From JAJDUF01 sp965238265 (GTDB taxonomy: Bacteria > Chloroflexota > UBA11872 > UBA12225 > JAJDUF01): DNA of 64,000 nt. A model generated the notes under the pieces. It did no database searches and was not told where the DNA came from. It was given only the letters and a program-made list of their open reading frames with translations. Position numbers and translations under genes: made by a program. The stretch is from the NCBI GenBank assembly GCA_965238265.1, contig OZ250185.1, forward strand, positions 434,001-498,000, written 5' to 3'. Below, piece after piece: positions 34,587 to 43,109 of the stretch (position 1 is its first letter; each line of letters opens with the position of its first letter).

Positions 34587-36071
34587 ATGGCTATGTTCGA
34601 CAAGCACCGGCAGCGGCGGGTGATCTACAACGACGACGCCGACCAGCGTTACCACCAATTCTCAGCCTCCTACGGCTACGACATCACCGACGAGCAATCC
34701 TTCATCAACGCGCGGACGACGCCGACCTTCGACACCCACGTTGATACCTACGTCTGGTGCGTCGGCAACGGCGCCGATCCGCCGTGGGGCGCGACGGGAC
34801 ACACCATCCACCCGTGCCTCGGCTCCAACGAGCATGCCGCCGACGTGATCGTCGAAGCCTGCCACGCGCAGGGGATGGAGGTCTGGGGATCGCTCAGGAT
34901 GAACGACATCCACGACTCCTTCATGGCCGCGTCGCTCCCGGAGACCTCCGAGCCGATCAAGGCCGAGCATCCCGAATACCTGCTGGCGCCGGAGCGCAAC
35001 CGCAATCTGCCCCGCGAGCTGATCGAGCAGCACCTGTGGTCGGCGCTGAACTTTGCCCGGCCCGAGGTACGCCGCTACCGGCTGGACTATATCGAGCGCA
35101 ACGCCGCGGCCCACGACTTCGACGGCTACGAGCTTGATTTCACGCGCTTCGTCTGGTGCTTCCCCCCGGGCCAGGAGCGCGTGTACGCGCCCGCCATGAC
35201 CGACCTCATCCGCCAAGCGCGGGCGCGGCTGCACGCCATCGGCGCCCGCCGGCAGCGCCCCTATACCTTCGCCGTGCATGTGCTGGACTCGCCGGAGGTG
35301 TCGCTCAACCTCGGGCTGGACGTGGAATCCTGGCTCCAGGAGGGGCTGATAGACGTGCTGGTCGTCGGGCTGGGCTACATGCCCTACGTGCTGCGCCTCG
35401 ACGAGTGGCTGGTCCTGGGCCGGCGCTACGGTGTTCCCGTCTACCCCTCGGTCAACACGAACACCTACACCGACTGGTGGAAGGAGCACTTCCGGCGTGT
35501 TGGGGCCTTTCAAGAGGCCGTGCGGGCCAGCTCGGCGCACTTCTGGCAGCAGGGAGCGGACGGTCTCTATCTCTTCAACCTGTTCTGTCAGGAAGATCGT
35601 GGGTTGGGACCGATGTCGGCTGATGAGTTGTACCGGCCGCTCAAGGAAATCGGCGATCCCAGCCTGCTCACCGGCCTCGACAAGCTCTATGCCATTCAGC
35701 CCACCGCCGACAGCGGCTTCTGCCAGCAAGGATCAGAAGCGGCTCCGCTGCCCATCGTGTTGGATCAGGTCGAGCGAAAGCTCCCCTTGCACGTCGGCCC
35801 CGACGGCGGCGATCCGCACGCCCAGTGGACGCTCCACCTCCTGACCACCGGCGGCAGCGACATTGCGCCGGTCTGGGTGCGGCTCAACCACGCGCTCCTG
35901 CCGGAGCCGACTCGCGAAGGACAGTGGTACCGCGTGTCGGTGTCGTCCGACGTGCTGCGACCGGGGTCCAATCAGCTCACGATCTGGTGCCAGGCTGACG
36001 CGACCGCCACCGCGGACCCGCTCATCGTCCATCGGGTGTTTGCCGCCGCGGAATACGGCAGCGCAGCGTGA
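34587..36071 (+). CDS. Family 10-like glycosyl hydrolase/TIM-barrel protein
   Basis: 494 residues. It opens RRVIYNDDADQRYHQFSASY and continues with HVDTYVWCVGNG, EACHAQGMEVWGSLRMND, DFDGYELDFTRFVWCF and VYPSVNTNTYTDWWK, matching the family-10-like (GHL10) hydrolase group found next to Gfo/Idh/MocA genes. YELDF may hold the catalytic acid. A C-terminal beta-sandwich of about 110 residues follows. No signal peptide. ATG at 34587 is preceded by GGAAGAGGG. It heads a three-gene run with RraA and sialidase genes (9- and 35-base gaps). Confidence 0.75.
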   Translation: MAMFDKHRQRRVIYNDDADQRYHQFSASYGYDITDEQSFINARTTPTFDTHVDTYVWCVGNGADPPWGATGHTIHPCLGSNEHAADVIVEACHAQGMEVWGSLRMNDIHDSFMAASLPETSEPIKAEHPEYLLAPERNRNLPRELIEQHLWSALNFARPEVRRYRLDYIERNAAAHDFDGYELDFTRFVWCFPPGQERVYAPAMTDLIRQARARLHAIGARRQRPYTFAVHVLDSPEVSLNLGLDVESWLQEGLIDVLVVGLGYMPYVLRLDEWLVLGRRYGVPVYPSVNTNTYTDWWKEHFRRVGAFQEAVRASSAHFWQQGADGLYLFNLFCQEDRGLGPMSADELYRPLKEIGDPSLLTGLDKLYAIQPTADSGFCQQGSEAAPLPIVLDQVERKLPLHVGPDGGDPHAQWTLHLLTTGGSDIAPVWVRLNHALLPEPTREGQWYRVSVSSDVLRPGSNQLTIWCQADATATADPLIVHRVFAAAEYGSAA

Positions 36072-36080
36072 GGTGCGAGC

Positions 36081-36782
36081 ATGAAGCAACCACTACCACC
36101 GCAAGTCATCGAGGCGCTGCGCGGCTACGATAGCCCCACGATTGCCAACGCCATCGAGCACTTCGGCGTGCGCGACCCGACGACGGGCTACGCCACCAAC
36201 GAGCTCCGGTGCCAGACGCCCGAAATTGCCGTGCCGATGGTCGGCTATGCGCTCACGGCCACGGCCGACGGTACCACACCCGGCGACACACGACCGTCGC
36301 GCATTGACGAATGCGTAGAGTTGATCGCAGCAGCGCCCAAGCCGACCGTGCTGGTCATCCAGCACGTCGGACCCGACCGCAGGCGGGCCTGCAAGGTCGG
36401 CGATATGTTCTGCACCATCGCCCAGCGGCTCGGCGCCGTCGGGATCGTCACGGACACCAACGCACGCGACCGCGCCGGTATCCGCCAGCGCACCCCCGAT
36501 TTCCACCTCTTCACTACCGGCTGGGTCGTCTCCCACGGGTACCCCGCCTACGTTGACTTCGGGACGACCGTCTCGATCTGCGGCCTGACCATCGCGCCGG
36601 GCGACCTGCTGCACGGTGACGCCAGCGGGCTAGTCTCCATCCCGCTCGACATCGCCGGGGATTTGGTCGAGCGCGCCGCAGCCGTGCGTCAGGAGGAGGC
36701 CGATTACTTTGCCTTCCTGGACAGCGACCAATTCTCCATGGACGAGCTGAAGCGCCGTATCGTCCCGCATAGGTACAGGTGA
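36081..36782 (+). CDS. RraA family protein (HMG/CHA aldolase-like)
   Basis: 233 residues. The RraA/aldolase signature GDMFCTIAQRLGAVGIVTD followed by NARD gives the GDx20RD metal and substrate site of class II pyruvate aldolases of this family. A C-terminal extension includes VSIPLDIAGDLVERAAAV. These proteins cleave 4-carboxy-4-hydroxy-2-oxoadipate or oxaloacetate, or act as dehydratases; true RNase E inhibition is unlikely here. Starts 9 bases after the preceding stop. Confidence 0.85.
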   Translation: MKQPLPPQVIEALRGYDSPTIANAIEHFGVRDPTTGYATNELRCQTPEIAVPMVGYALTATADGTTPGDTRPSRIDECVELIAAAPKPTVLVIQHVGPDRRRACKVGDMFCTIAQRLGAVGIVTDTNARDRAGIRQRTPDFHLFTTGWVVSHGYPAYVDFGTTVSICGLTIAPGDLLHGDASGLVSIPLDIAGDLVERAAAVRQEEADYFAFLDSDQFSMDELKRRIVPHRYR

Positions 36783-36817
36783 GGGCGGGCCGGAGACTGG
36801 TCCGCAGGGGAGGAGCG

Positions 36818-38089
36818 ATGAGAAGCTCCGCAGGGCCACAGCGCAAGATCGCGGTGAGCAAGGAGCCGTTCTGGGAGGCGCCCTACCCCGGCTGCCGCGT
36901 AGAGGCGGTGATCTTCGGCTACGCCTCAACCAAAAGCTCACGTCTGCTCGGCCTAGTGCGGGAGATGGAGTTGAATCAGGATGAGACCGATGGACAGTAT
37001 CGCAGTGAGCACCTGATCTACTCCGACGATCATGGCAGCACCTGGCACGCAGGCGAGGCGTTCAATCCGGCCGGGGACGGCAGCCACGTCCTGGTGAGTA
37101 ACTACCTGGACACGCAGACGGATACCTATTTCCTGTTCATCCTGCGCCGCGTGATGGATCGGGCAGTGCTTGCCGGTCGCCACGTCATGACCTACTCGCA
37201 GCAGCTCTACCGGGTGTCTCACGACGGCGGACAGACCTGGGGGCCGGAGCAACCACTGATCCAGAAAGGCGCGGCCTACAACGAGCGCCACGCCGCCCGT
37301 GGCATCCGGTACGGCCGGAATGGCGGGTACGTCTGCACCAGCCCCATCCGCCACAGCAATGGCACTATCCTCGTGCCGTTTCAAGTCTGGCCCTGGGACG
37401 CGCAACGGCAGCGGCTGAACACGACCAAGTGCTCTGTCGTGTGGATCGGCACGCACACGCCGGACATGAGCCGCATCGAATGGGACTACGGAGACTACAT
37501 CTGCGGGCAGGCAGAGCGGTACGGGAGTCTCTGCGAAATGGCCCTGGCCGAGCTGACCAACGGCGATGTCCTCACCGTCATGCGGGCCAGCCCGCCCGGC
37601 ACACTCTCCAAGTTCTACTGCGTCTCCTCGGACGGTGGCCGGTCATGGAGCGAGCCGCAGGCGCTCACCTTCGACAACGGCGAGCCGCTGCTATCACCGT
37701 CAGCGATCTCCCGCTTCATCCGCTCCACACGGAATGGCAAGCTCTACTGGATCGGCAACATATACCCGTTCCGCGCGGACCACTACCTGAGCATGCCGGC
37801 CAACCGGCAACGCTTTGCGCTGCACATCGCCGAGGTCAACGAGGCGACTCACGGCATCAAGCAGGAGACCGTCACCACCATTGACGAGTCCACGGACGAG
37901 CGGCTGCCACGGGAATACTCGAATTTCTGGGTGTATGAAGACCGCCGCACCGGCAAGTTCATCCTCACGATGTGCGCAGCCTGCGCCCTCCCGCTCAAGA
38001 ATCACGAGGTGCCGGCTGGGTACGCCGGCCCGTACATGACCAGGGACAGCTGGACGGCCCACTCCTATCGGTACGAGATCACGCTGTAG
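36818..38089 (+). CDS. Sialidase-fold glycoside hydrolase
   Basis: 423 residues with Asp boxes YSDDHGSTWH, VSHDGGQTWG and SSDGGRSWSE spaced as in a six-bladed sialidase propeller, plus an N-terminal PYPGCRVEAVIFGY strand. No signal peptide. ATG at 36818 has GGGGAGGAG directly upstream. Last gene of the 34.6-38.1 kb operon-like run; likely acts on the same compound as the TIM-barrel hydrolase and RraA protein. Confidence 0.78.
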   Translation: MRSSAGPQRKIAVSKEPFWEAPYPGCRVEAVIFGYASTKSSRLLGLVREMELNQDETDGQYRSEHLIYSDDHGSTWHAGEAFNPAGDGSHVLVSNYLDTQTDTYFLFILRRVMDRAVLAGRHVMTYSQQLYRVSHDGGQTWGPEQPLIQKGAAYNERHAARGIRYGRNGGYVCTSPIRHSNGTILVPFQVWPWDAQRQRLNTTKCSVVWIGTHTPDMSRIEWDYGDYICGQAERYGSLCEMALAELTNGDVLTVMRASPPGTLSKFYCVSSDGGRSWSEPQALTFDNGEPLLSPSAISRFIRSTRNGKLYWIGNIYPFRADHYLSMPANRQRFALHIAEVNEATHGIKQETVTTIDESTDERLPREYSNFWVYEDRRTGKFILTMCAACALPLKNHEVPAGYAGPYMTRDSWTAHSYRYEITL

Positions 38090-38119
38090 GGCCTACAGCG
38101 TGCTGCGCCCGTCCCGGCC

Positions 38120-38147
38120 CGTCATCCCGGCTTCCGCCGGAATCCAG
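38120..38147. repeat. Dispersed palindromic repeat
   Basis: gtcatcccggcttccgccggaatcc variant in the gap after the sialidase gene. Confidence 0.7.
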
Positions 38148-38199
38148 CGTAGGCGTGCGGCGAGTACCTTGTCAGCATCAGGATCAGCAGAATTGAACG

Positions 38200-38514
38200 A
38201 TGGAGCTACTCCTTTTCCTAACGGATATAGTACTGCGCCCGTGTTTGGTGGTGGCCTGCTTCTATTTCACCAGGCTAAAAGGTCGTCGCGCCTGGTTGTG
38301 GTGCCCACTAGGATATGTGTTTGGTGTATTTGCTTTGCTACCACTACTGCTATTACCACCTACAGCATCAGCTAAACGCTTGCAAGACACTCAAAACACT
38401 GATGAATTGGAAGCGGACCCTACCGAAGCGCAGCAATTGCCTGACAGCCGGCCTGAGCGTAGTGTGCCAGGTGGGTACCTCGGGATTGAGCGTGTTGATG
38501 AGGAACGGATCTAG
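38200..38514 (+). pseudogene. N-terminal membrane part of a broken Mrr-type gene
   Basis: 104 codons with two hydrophobic segments (LLLFLTDIVLRPCLVVACFY and WLWCPLGYVFGVFALLPLLL) and a charged tail, ended by TAG at 38512-38514. The same frame continues after the TAG for 49 more sense codons of coiled-coil character (ELLATQHINDAKEIV onward), and the coil resumes one frame over into the Mrr domain at 38697. Read as one damaged gene: membrane anchor, coiled coil, nuclease. It could instead be a genuine small membrane protein. AT-rich. Confidence 0.5.
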
Positions 38515-38696
38515 GAGTTGTTGGCTACCCAGCACATTAATGATGCTAAGGAAATAGTAATCCTTGGGGAAAAGCTAAGAAGTGAGCAAGATTTCCTTAA
38601 ATTGCAGCGTGAGCTTGGAGACGAGGTCAAAAGAATAGTCGGGACTCAAGACAGGATTGTGATTTAAAGCAGCAGATCAACGCTAAATACGAGAAG

Positions 38697-39101
38697 GTGA
38701 TACAGGAATCAGCGGTTGATTTGGAGGCAATGATGCCTAGTGGGTTTGAGGAGTTGGTCGCTCGTCTGTACGAGCAGATGGGATATGACGTGGAACTCAC
38801 TTCACAGAGTCGTGATGGTGGCGTGGACTTGTATGCGCGTAGAACGAATGAGGCCGGCGTTGAGGAGATCGCCGTTCAGTGCAAACACTACAGTGGCACC
38901 GTCGGCGTGGCAGAGGCCAGAGCGCTCTATGGCGTCGTGAGCGCCGAGCAGCGCCTAGCGCGGGGCGTGCTCGTCACCAGCGGCTCGTTCTCTGCCGGTT
39001 GTCAGTCGTTTGCTCATAAGACGTCTCGTCATAAGAAGCGCATTGATCTTATTGACGGAGAGCGCCTGCGGGAGCTGTTAGAGCGCTATGGGGTGCAGTA
39101 G
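38697..39101 (+). CDS. Mrr-type restriction endonuclease domain, probably truncated
   Basis: 134 residues. PSGFEELVARLYEQMGYDVE, then DGGVDLYARR and EIAVQCKHY give the Mrr-catalytic D-x-QxK nuclease core, followed by the EARALYGVV helix and a C-terminal IDLIDGERLRELL. Mrr-type enzymes cut methylated or foreign DNA. The frame has no clear Shine-Dalgarno at GTG 38697 and is open upstream to sequence that continues the coiled coil encoded in another frame, so the gene has probably lost its natural N-terminus through a frameshift near 38655 and an amber at 38512. Confidence 0.75.
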   Translation: MIQESAVDLEAMMPSGFEELVARLYEQMGYDVELTSQSRDGGVDLYARRTNEAGVEEIAVQCKHYSGTVGVAEARALYGVVSAEQRLARGVLVTSGSFSAGCQSFAHKTSRHKKRIDLIDGERLRELLERYGVQ

Positions 39102-39163
39102 GCTGTGGATTGGCCCCGCCCCTTCCCTGGCCCCCCTATAGTCCCCCCGCTCCGCAGGGAGAC

Positions 39164-39190
39164 GTGGATTCCCGCGTCTGCGGGAATGAC
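39164..39190. repeat. Dispersed palindromic repeat (reverse orientation)
   Basis: ggattcccgc-gtct-gcgggaatgac, a reverse-oriented copy between the convergent Mrr and Uma2 genes. Confidence 0.75.
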
Positions 39191-39223
39191 AGACCGCCAC
39201 GGTGGCGGGGCCGGGGCCACTGA

Positions 39224-40063
39224 CTACCGGGCCGCCTGCCGGCAGCGTAACTCTGTCTCCAGTTGTCGAATGCGCTCCTCGGCCGCCTCACGGGCAGCCT
39301 GCTCCGCTAGCCGGGCGGTCCGCTCGCGCGCGGCTCGGCTTTCGGCCACCCGGCGGGCGGCCTGCTCGACAACGACTTGGGTATCGGCTGCCTCGCGCGC
39401 CGCTTCCACCTCCGCCCAGGTCTCCAGATAGGTGTCGGTCGCCGGGTCATAGAGCCGGGGCCACTGGTTATCCCAGCACAGCGACACTCCCAGCACCGGG
39501 CTGTACCCCTTGAGAATACCGTCCGGCTCTGTGGTCAGTGGCAGTGGCCGGTACACCCCGCCAACCAGCCGCTCCCCGGCCAACCGCGTCCCGTGATACT
39601 CTCCCTCCTCGGTTGGATCAAAACGCCAGTATTCCGGCACGCCGATCCGGGCATAGATCGCACGCTTGCGGCCCACGTCCTCCCGTCCGGTGCTCGACGA
39701 GGCCACCTCCAGCACCCAATCCGGCGGCTTGCCCACTTCCCAGGGCAGGTAGAGTTTGCGTGGCCGGACAGCTTGCGCGTCCACGCCAAAGGCCAGGTAC
39801 ACGTCCGGCGAGACGCGGACATTGAGGTCGCCGGGGTCGTAGCAGATGATCGTGTTGACATCGAGGAAGACGTCGGGCCGGCGGTGGAAGTCCGTAAAGT
39901 GCGCGGCGAGGAGGTGATAGATGGCTAGGAGTTGGAGGTTTTGTTCCATCGCATCAGGCTTCAGCACCGGCTCATCGGGATTGTAGTCGAGCCGGTCGTA
40001 GTCAATCGGCCCCCCGTGGCGGTAGGGCCGCATAGTGGTGGTGGTCGTGACTATGGTTGCCAT
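39224..40063 (-). CDS. Uma2 family nuclease-like protein with coiled tail
   Basis: 279 residues, close paralogue of the protein at 20462. Core motifs VSPDVYLAFG, PDWVLEVASSST and EDVGRKRAIYARIGVPEYW; tail of about 55 residues rich in Ala, Glu and Arg, one repeat shorter than in the paralogue. Start MATIVTTTTTMRPYR at 40063 agrees with the paralogue. The very high similarity suggests a recent duplication or gene conversion. Function unknown. Confidence 0.87.
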   Translation of the reverse strand: MATIVTTTTTMRPYRHGGPIDYDRLDYNPDEPVLKPDAMEQNLQLLAIYHLLAAHFTDFHRRPDVFLDVNTIICYDPGDLNVRVSPDVYLAFGVDAQAVRPRKLYLPWEVGKPPDWVLEVASSSTGREDVGRKRAIYARIGVPEYWRFDPTEEGEYHGTRLAGERLVGGVYRPLPLTTEPDGILKGYSPVLGVSLCWDNQWPRLYDPATDTYLETWAEVEAAREAADTQVVVEQAARRVAESRAARERTARLAEQAAREAAEERIRQLETELRCRQAAR

Positions 40064-40217
40064 CGGAGGCCTCGGGCCAGCGGCGATTGTTCAGCAATCA
40101 TAGCACGCGCGGCAGTGCTCACTCGGCGGTAGCCCTTACTCTGTGCGCTCTGTGGGCTCTGTGGGTAAAAATGACGGGAGCGGCGGCAGGACGGCCGGCC
40201 GCAGGAAGGAGCGCCGG

Positions 40218-41420
40218 ATGGTACGCGAGCGGTATCGTGCAGCCCTGATCGGCTTGGGTCGGATTGCCGACACGATTGACGACGAGGTGGTCGGCAGCGG
40301 GTGGTTCGTGCCCTTTAGCCATATGGGCAGCTACATGGACGTGCCCGAGGTGCAGGTGGTGGGTGGCGCGGACCTGCATCCCCAGCAGCGCGCATGGTTC
40401 GGCGAACGCTGGGGCCTGGACCCGGCCCACCTCTACGCGAGCTACCAGGACATGCTCGAACGCGAGCGCCCCGACATCGTGAGCGTCTGCACCTCGGCGG
40501 CGCCGCGCGCCAAAGTGGTGCTCGACATCGCCCGGATGGTACGCGCTGGACGCACGAGCGTGAAGTGCCTGTGGGTAGAGAAGCCTATCGCCAACTCCCT
40601 CGCCGACGCCGATGCGATGGTCGCCGCGTGCCGCGAGGCCGGGATCATCCTGCTGATGAACGCCATGCGCGCCTCCGACGTCTACTACCGCCGGGCGCGG
40701 GCGCTCATTGACGCGGGGGCGCTGGGCAAGATGCTCCAAATCACGACCCACGCCGGCGGCAACGTGTCCCACATGGGCACCCACATCTTGGGGGCGATGT
40801 GCCTCCTCGCCGGGGGCAGCGAGCGGGTGTCCTGGATCGTCGGTGAGGTCGAGAGCGACGAAAAAGCCGGCGGCGAGGTGGACTTCGCCGCCAACGTCTA
40901 CCTCGCCTTCGAGAACGGCGTGCGCGGCTTCTGTCGCATGCTGCCCAGCGGCCCGGCGAACTGGATGATTGACGCCATCGGCGAGACCGGTCGCATCCAC
41001 GTTCGCAACGTGGACGAGGGCTATGAATGGGAGCTATGGCGCATGGGATACGCGGTCGAGGGCGGCCGACCGACGCCGGTGCGCCACGTGTTTCCCCGCC
41101 CGCAGCGCATCTGGAGCGCCGGCGTCGGGCAGGTGAAGGACGCCATCGCCTGCATCGAGACCGGCAAGACGCCCAACTGCTCCGGCGAGCTGGCCGTCCA
41201 CCTCCTGGAGATCGCCATCGCCATCCGCGAGTCCCACCGGCGCGGCAACGTGCGCGTTGACCTACCCCTCACCGACCGCAATCAGGTCCTGCGCTCCTCC
41301 GAGACCCTACACGGCGATCAGCCCCGCGTCATCACCGGCGGCGAACGGCCACCGCCGACAGACCTGCGCGCCCAGATCGCCCGCCGCGAAGGCATCGGAC
41401 AACGGCGCCCCGTGTCCTAA
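40218..41420 (+). CDS. Gfo/Idh/MocA family oxidoreductase
   Basis: 400 residues from ATG 40218, preceded by AGGAAGGAG. Rossmann start ALIGLGRIADTI, catalytic WVEKPIANS and MGTHILGAMCLL with the expected Asp/His region replaced by a Gly-Thr-His pattern. The C-terminal tail of about 50 residues (NQVLRSSETLHGD onward) is longer than in most members. NAD(P)-dependent sugar-type dehydrogenase. Followed by a 40-bp direct repeat and then a glycosidase-like gene. Confidence 0.87.
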   Translation: MVRERYRAALIGLGRIADTIDDEVVGSGWFVPFSHMGSYMDVPEVQVVGGADLHPQQRAWFGERWGLDPAHLYASYQDMLERERPDIVSVCTSAAPRAKVVLDIARMVRAGRTSVKCLWVEKPIANSLADADAMVAACREAGIILLMNAMRASDVYYRRARALIDAGALGKMLQITTHAGGNVSHMGTHILGAMCLLAGGSERVSWIVGEVESDEKAGGEVDFAANVYLAFENGVRGFCRMLPSGPANWMIDAIGETGRIHVRNVDEGYEWELWRMGYAVEGGRPTPVRHVFPRPQRIWSAGVGQVKDAIACIETGKTPNCSGELAVHLLEIAIAIRESHRRGNVRVDLPLTDRNQVLRSSETLHGDQPRVITGGERPPPTDLRAQIARREGIGQRRPVS

Positions 41421-41445
41421 CCGTTCTCATTTCGTCATTCCGGCG
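41406..41445. repeat. 40-bp direct repeat, copy 1 (overlaps a TCATTCC palindrome)
   Basis: Begins cgccccgtgtcctaaccgtt and ends in the left arm of a palindromic repeat. It differs at one position from 42531-42570. The copy includes the last codons and stop of the Gfo/Idh/MocA gene. The two copies bracket the glycosidase-like gene at 41559. Confidence 0.9.
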
Positions 41446-41558
41446 GAAGCGGGAACGACCGGGAAATGTCAACATAACCCAGCTGCCTTGTGCCCTACTA
41501 CCGATATAGCGGTCGAGGCCAGCATCGAGAATGAAGATGGACTGCCCAGGAGCCGGCG

Positions 41559-42503
41559 ATGGTTGATTGGCGCGCCATACCTCGTCCCGACTTTCTCCGG
41601 GGGGATCGTCGTATCGCCTATCGTGATCCGGCCGGCCACTATCACGACGGCGTCTTCCGCGTGTTCCACAGCCGGGTGACCCGGGAGACGCCGGACCGCT
41701 ATGACTGGCGCGTAGCCGTCACCGAGAGCCGCAATCTCGTTGACTGGACCGAGCCGCGCGTGATTACTCCCCAAGGTTGCGCCGATGAGTATGCGAGTCC
41801 GGGCAACGTCATCCGGTATCACGGGCGCTGGCTCCTGTGCCTCCAGGTCTATTCGCTGGATCACGAGCCGAGCGGCCGGGCACCGCGCATCGCCACGATG
41901 GCGAGCAACGATCTGACCCACTGGCGCGCCCCGGAGATCATGCTGGTGCGCGGTCCGGATGTGCCGGTGGCTGAGATGGAGCGCATGATTGACGCCTACC
42001 TCTTTCAGGACAAGGACGATGACCGCAAGTGGTGGTGTTTCTACAAAGACAAGGGGCGTCCCGACCGGCCCGGTATCGCTCCCAATGGCAGGACACGGCC
42101 GCTGCGGGGCGTCGTCGGCATGGCCTATACCTATGACTTCCGGACGTGGCGCTACCACGGCTTCTTCCAGGCCTGGGAGAATGTTTGCGTCCTGGTGGAG
42201 GGGGATGAGTACGTCTTGCTCCATTCCCCGCGCAATGGCATTGGCGTGAAGCGCTCGAAGGACCTGGCGCATTGGCAACCCCAGGGGGTGTGGACGTTGG
42301 GACAGGCGGATTGGCCTTGGGCGCAAGGGCGCCTGTCTGCCGCCCACGTGCTCGATCTCCGCGACCGGCCCGAGGTCGGCAAGTACGTGATGTTCTTTCA
42401 CGGTTCGACACGCACCGGGGTAGCGGAGAACGAACCCCACGGGGAATCGAGTCTGGGGCTGGCCTGGAGTGACGACCTGGTCCACTGGTCCTGGCCGTCA
42501 TAA
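41559..42503 (+). CDS. Five-bladed propeller glycosidase-like protein (GH32/43/117-type fold)
   Basis: 314 residues. RIAYRDPAGHYHDGVFRVFH opens the first blade; ESRNLVDWTEPRVIT, SNDLTHWRAPEIM, SKDLAHWQPQGVW and SDDLVHWSW are repeated blade strands typical of glycosyl hydrolase family 43-like propellers. A DPAGHYHDG Asp could be the nucleophile or stabiliser. No signal peptide. The gene plus flanks is bracketed by 40-bp direct repeats, as if inserted or duplicated as a cassette. Confidence 0.78.
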   Translation: MVDWRAIPRPDFLRGDRRIAYRDPAGHYHDGVFRVFHSRVTRETPDRYDWRVAVTESRNLVDWTEPRVITPQGCADEYASPGNVIRYHGRWLLCLQVYSLDHEPSGRAPRIATMASNDLTHWRAPEIMLVRGPDVPVAEMERMIDAYLFQDKDDDRKWWCFYKDKGRPDRPGIAPNGRTRPLRGVVGMAYTYDFRTWRYHGFFQAWENVCVLVEGDEYVLLHSPRNGIGVKRSKDLAHWQPQGVWTLGQADWPWAQGRLSAAHVLDLRDRPEVGKYVMFFHGSTRTGVAENEPHGESSLGLAWSDDLVHWSWPS

Positions 42504-42530
42504 AGGCTGGCAATACGCGAGTCCCATCGC

Positions 42531-42570
42531 CGCCCCGTGTCCTAACCGTTCCCATTTCGTCATTCCGGCG
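42531..42570. repeat. 40-bp direct repeat, copy 2
   Basis: 39 of 40 bases equal to 41406-41445. Here the sequence is non-coding, whereas copy 1 contains the end of a gene, so this copy is the derived one. The palindrome continues to 42585. Confidence 0.9.
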
Positions 42571-42689
42571 CAAGCCGGAATCCAGGTAAGAGCGTCCCTG
42601 GTGGGCCTAGAGTGCATCTTGCGCCGAGCATAGGCAGTACCCATACTTAGTTGATGATCCTGGCAGCCAAGGGAGGAGTACGGAGAATC

Positions 42690-42854
42690 ATGCCGTTGTT
42701 CGATTGGGCTGATCGGAGAGACGCAAAGCTGCGTGAAGAAGGTCGGCAGCAAGAGCGCGCAGTGTGGAGAGCCTGGTACGAGCGAGAAAAGGCGAGTGGC
42801 GGGAAGCTCGAGAATCCTCCACCGCAGCAGGATGAGCGCCGCGACCACAATTAG
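42690..42854 (+). CDS. Small charged protein of unknown function
   Basis: 54 residues: PLFDWADRRDAKLREEGRQQ, then WRAWYEREKASGGKLENPPP. Highly charged and helical, resembling the cytoplasmic tail of the membrane protein at 49245 (both combine a Trp-containing charged helix with a Pro-rich end). GGAG lies 4 bases before the ATG. A strong terminator follows 26 bases after the stop, which supports a real gene. Confidence 0.6.
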   Translation: MPLFDWADRRDAKLREEGRQQERAVWRAWYEREKASGGKLENPPPQQDERRDHN

Positions 42855-42879
42855 CCCCAGCAAGCCACCCGTTCACCAC

Positions 42880-42914
42880 CGCCCCGGAGGAATGCCTCCT
42901 CCGGGGCGCTTTTT
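42880..42914 (+). terminator. Intrinsic terminator
   Basis: 12-bp GC-rich stem (42880-42891 with 42897-42908), loop atgcc, then GC and five T's. It ends the small gene and insulates the promoter that begins 19 bases later. Confidence 0.9.
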
Positions 42915-42932
42915 CTTCCCCGGCCACCGGCC

Positions 42933-42961
42933 TTGCACGCCGGCCACCACCCCCTTACACT
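42933..42961 (+). promoter_or_regulatory. Sigma70-type promoter of the second structured leader
   Basis: TTGCAC (42933-42938) and TACACT (42956-42961) with a 17-base spacer. Start of transcription is expected near 42968, just before the first base of the long hairpin at 42970. Confidence 0.65.
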
Positions 42962-42969
42962 GCCACTGG

Positions 42970-43100
42970 ACTTACCCCAAGTCTACAGCCGCCACGCTCG
43001 CGTGAGCACCGGCGGGATAGTGCCACGCGTCCTCTTGCGGCTCACGCGAGGACGGCTGGTTGACTTGGGGTAAGTAGCCACCATCCCAGCCGCAAGGGGG
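42970..43100 (+). promoter_or_regulatory. Structured 5' leader (candidate riboswitch), copy 2
   Basis: Stem in three blocks: 42970-42983 with 43062-43075 (14 perfect pairs), 42986-42991 with 43053-43058 (6), and 42997-43007 with 43040-43050 (11). Inner hairpin ggc/gcc (43011-43013/43022-43024) carries loop GGGATAGT. The loop-side strand cctcttgcgg (43031-43040) pairs with ccgcaagggg (43090-43099; one G-U), which contains the Shine-Dalgarno of the gene at 43110. AGCCACCATCCC (43076-43087) is identical to copy 1. The outer stems share almost no sequence with copy 1 yet pair fully, so structure rather than sequence is conserved. Confidence 0.7.
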
Positions 43101-43109
43101 TATTTCTCC

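Noticed and set aside
36081..36782. RraA protein as a true RNase E inhibitor
   Set aside because: Genomic context is catabolic and the GDx20RD aldolase site is intact, so an enzyme role is more likely.
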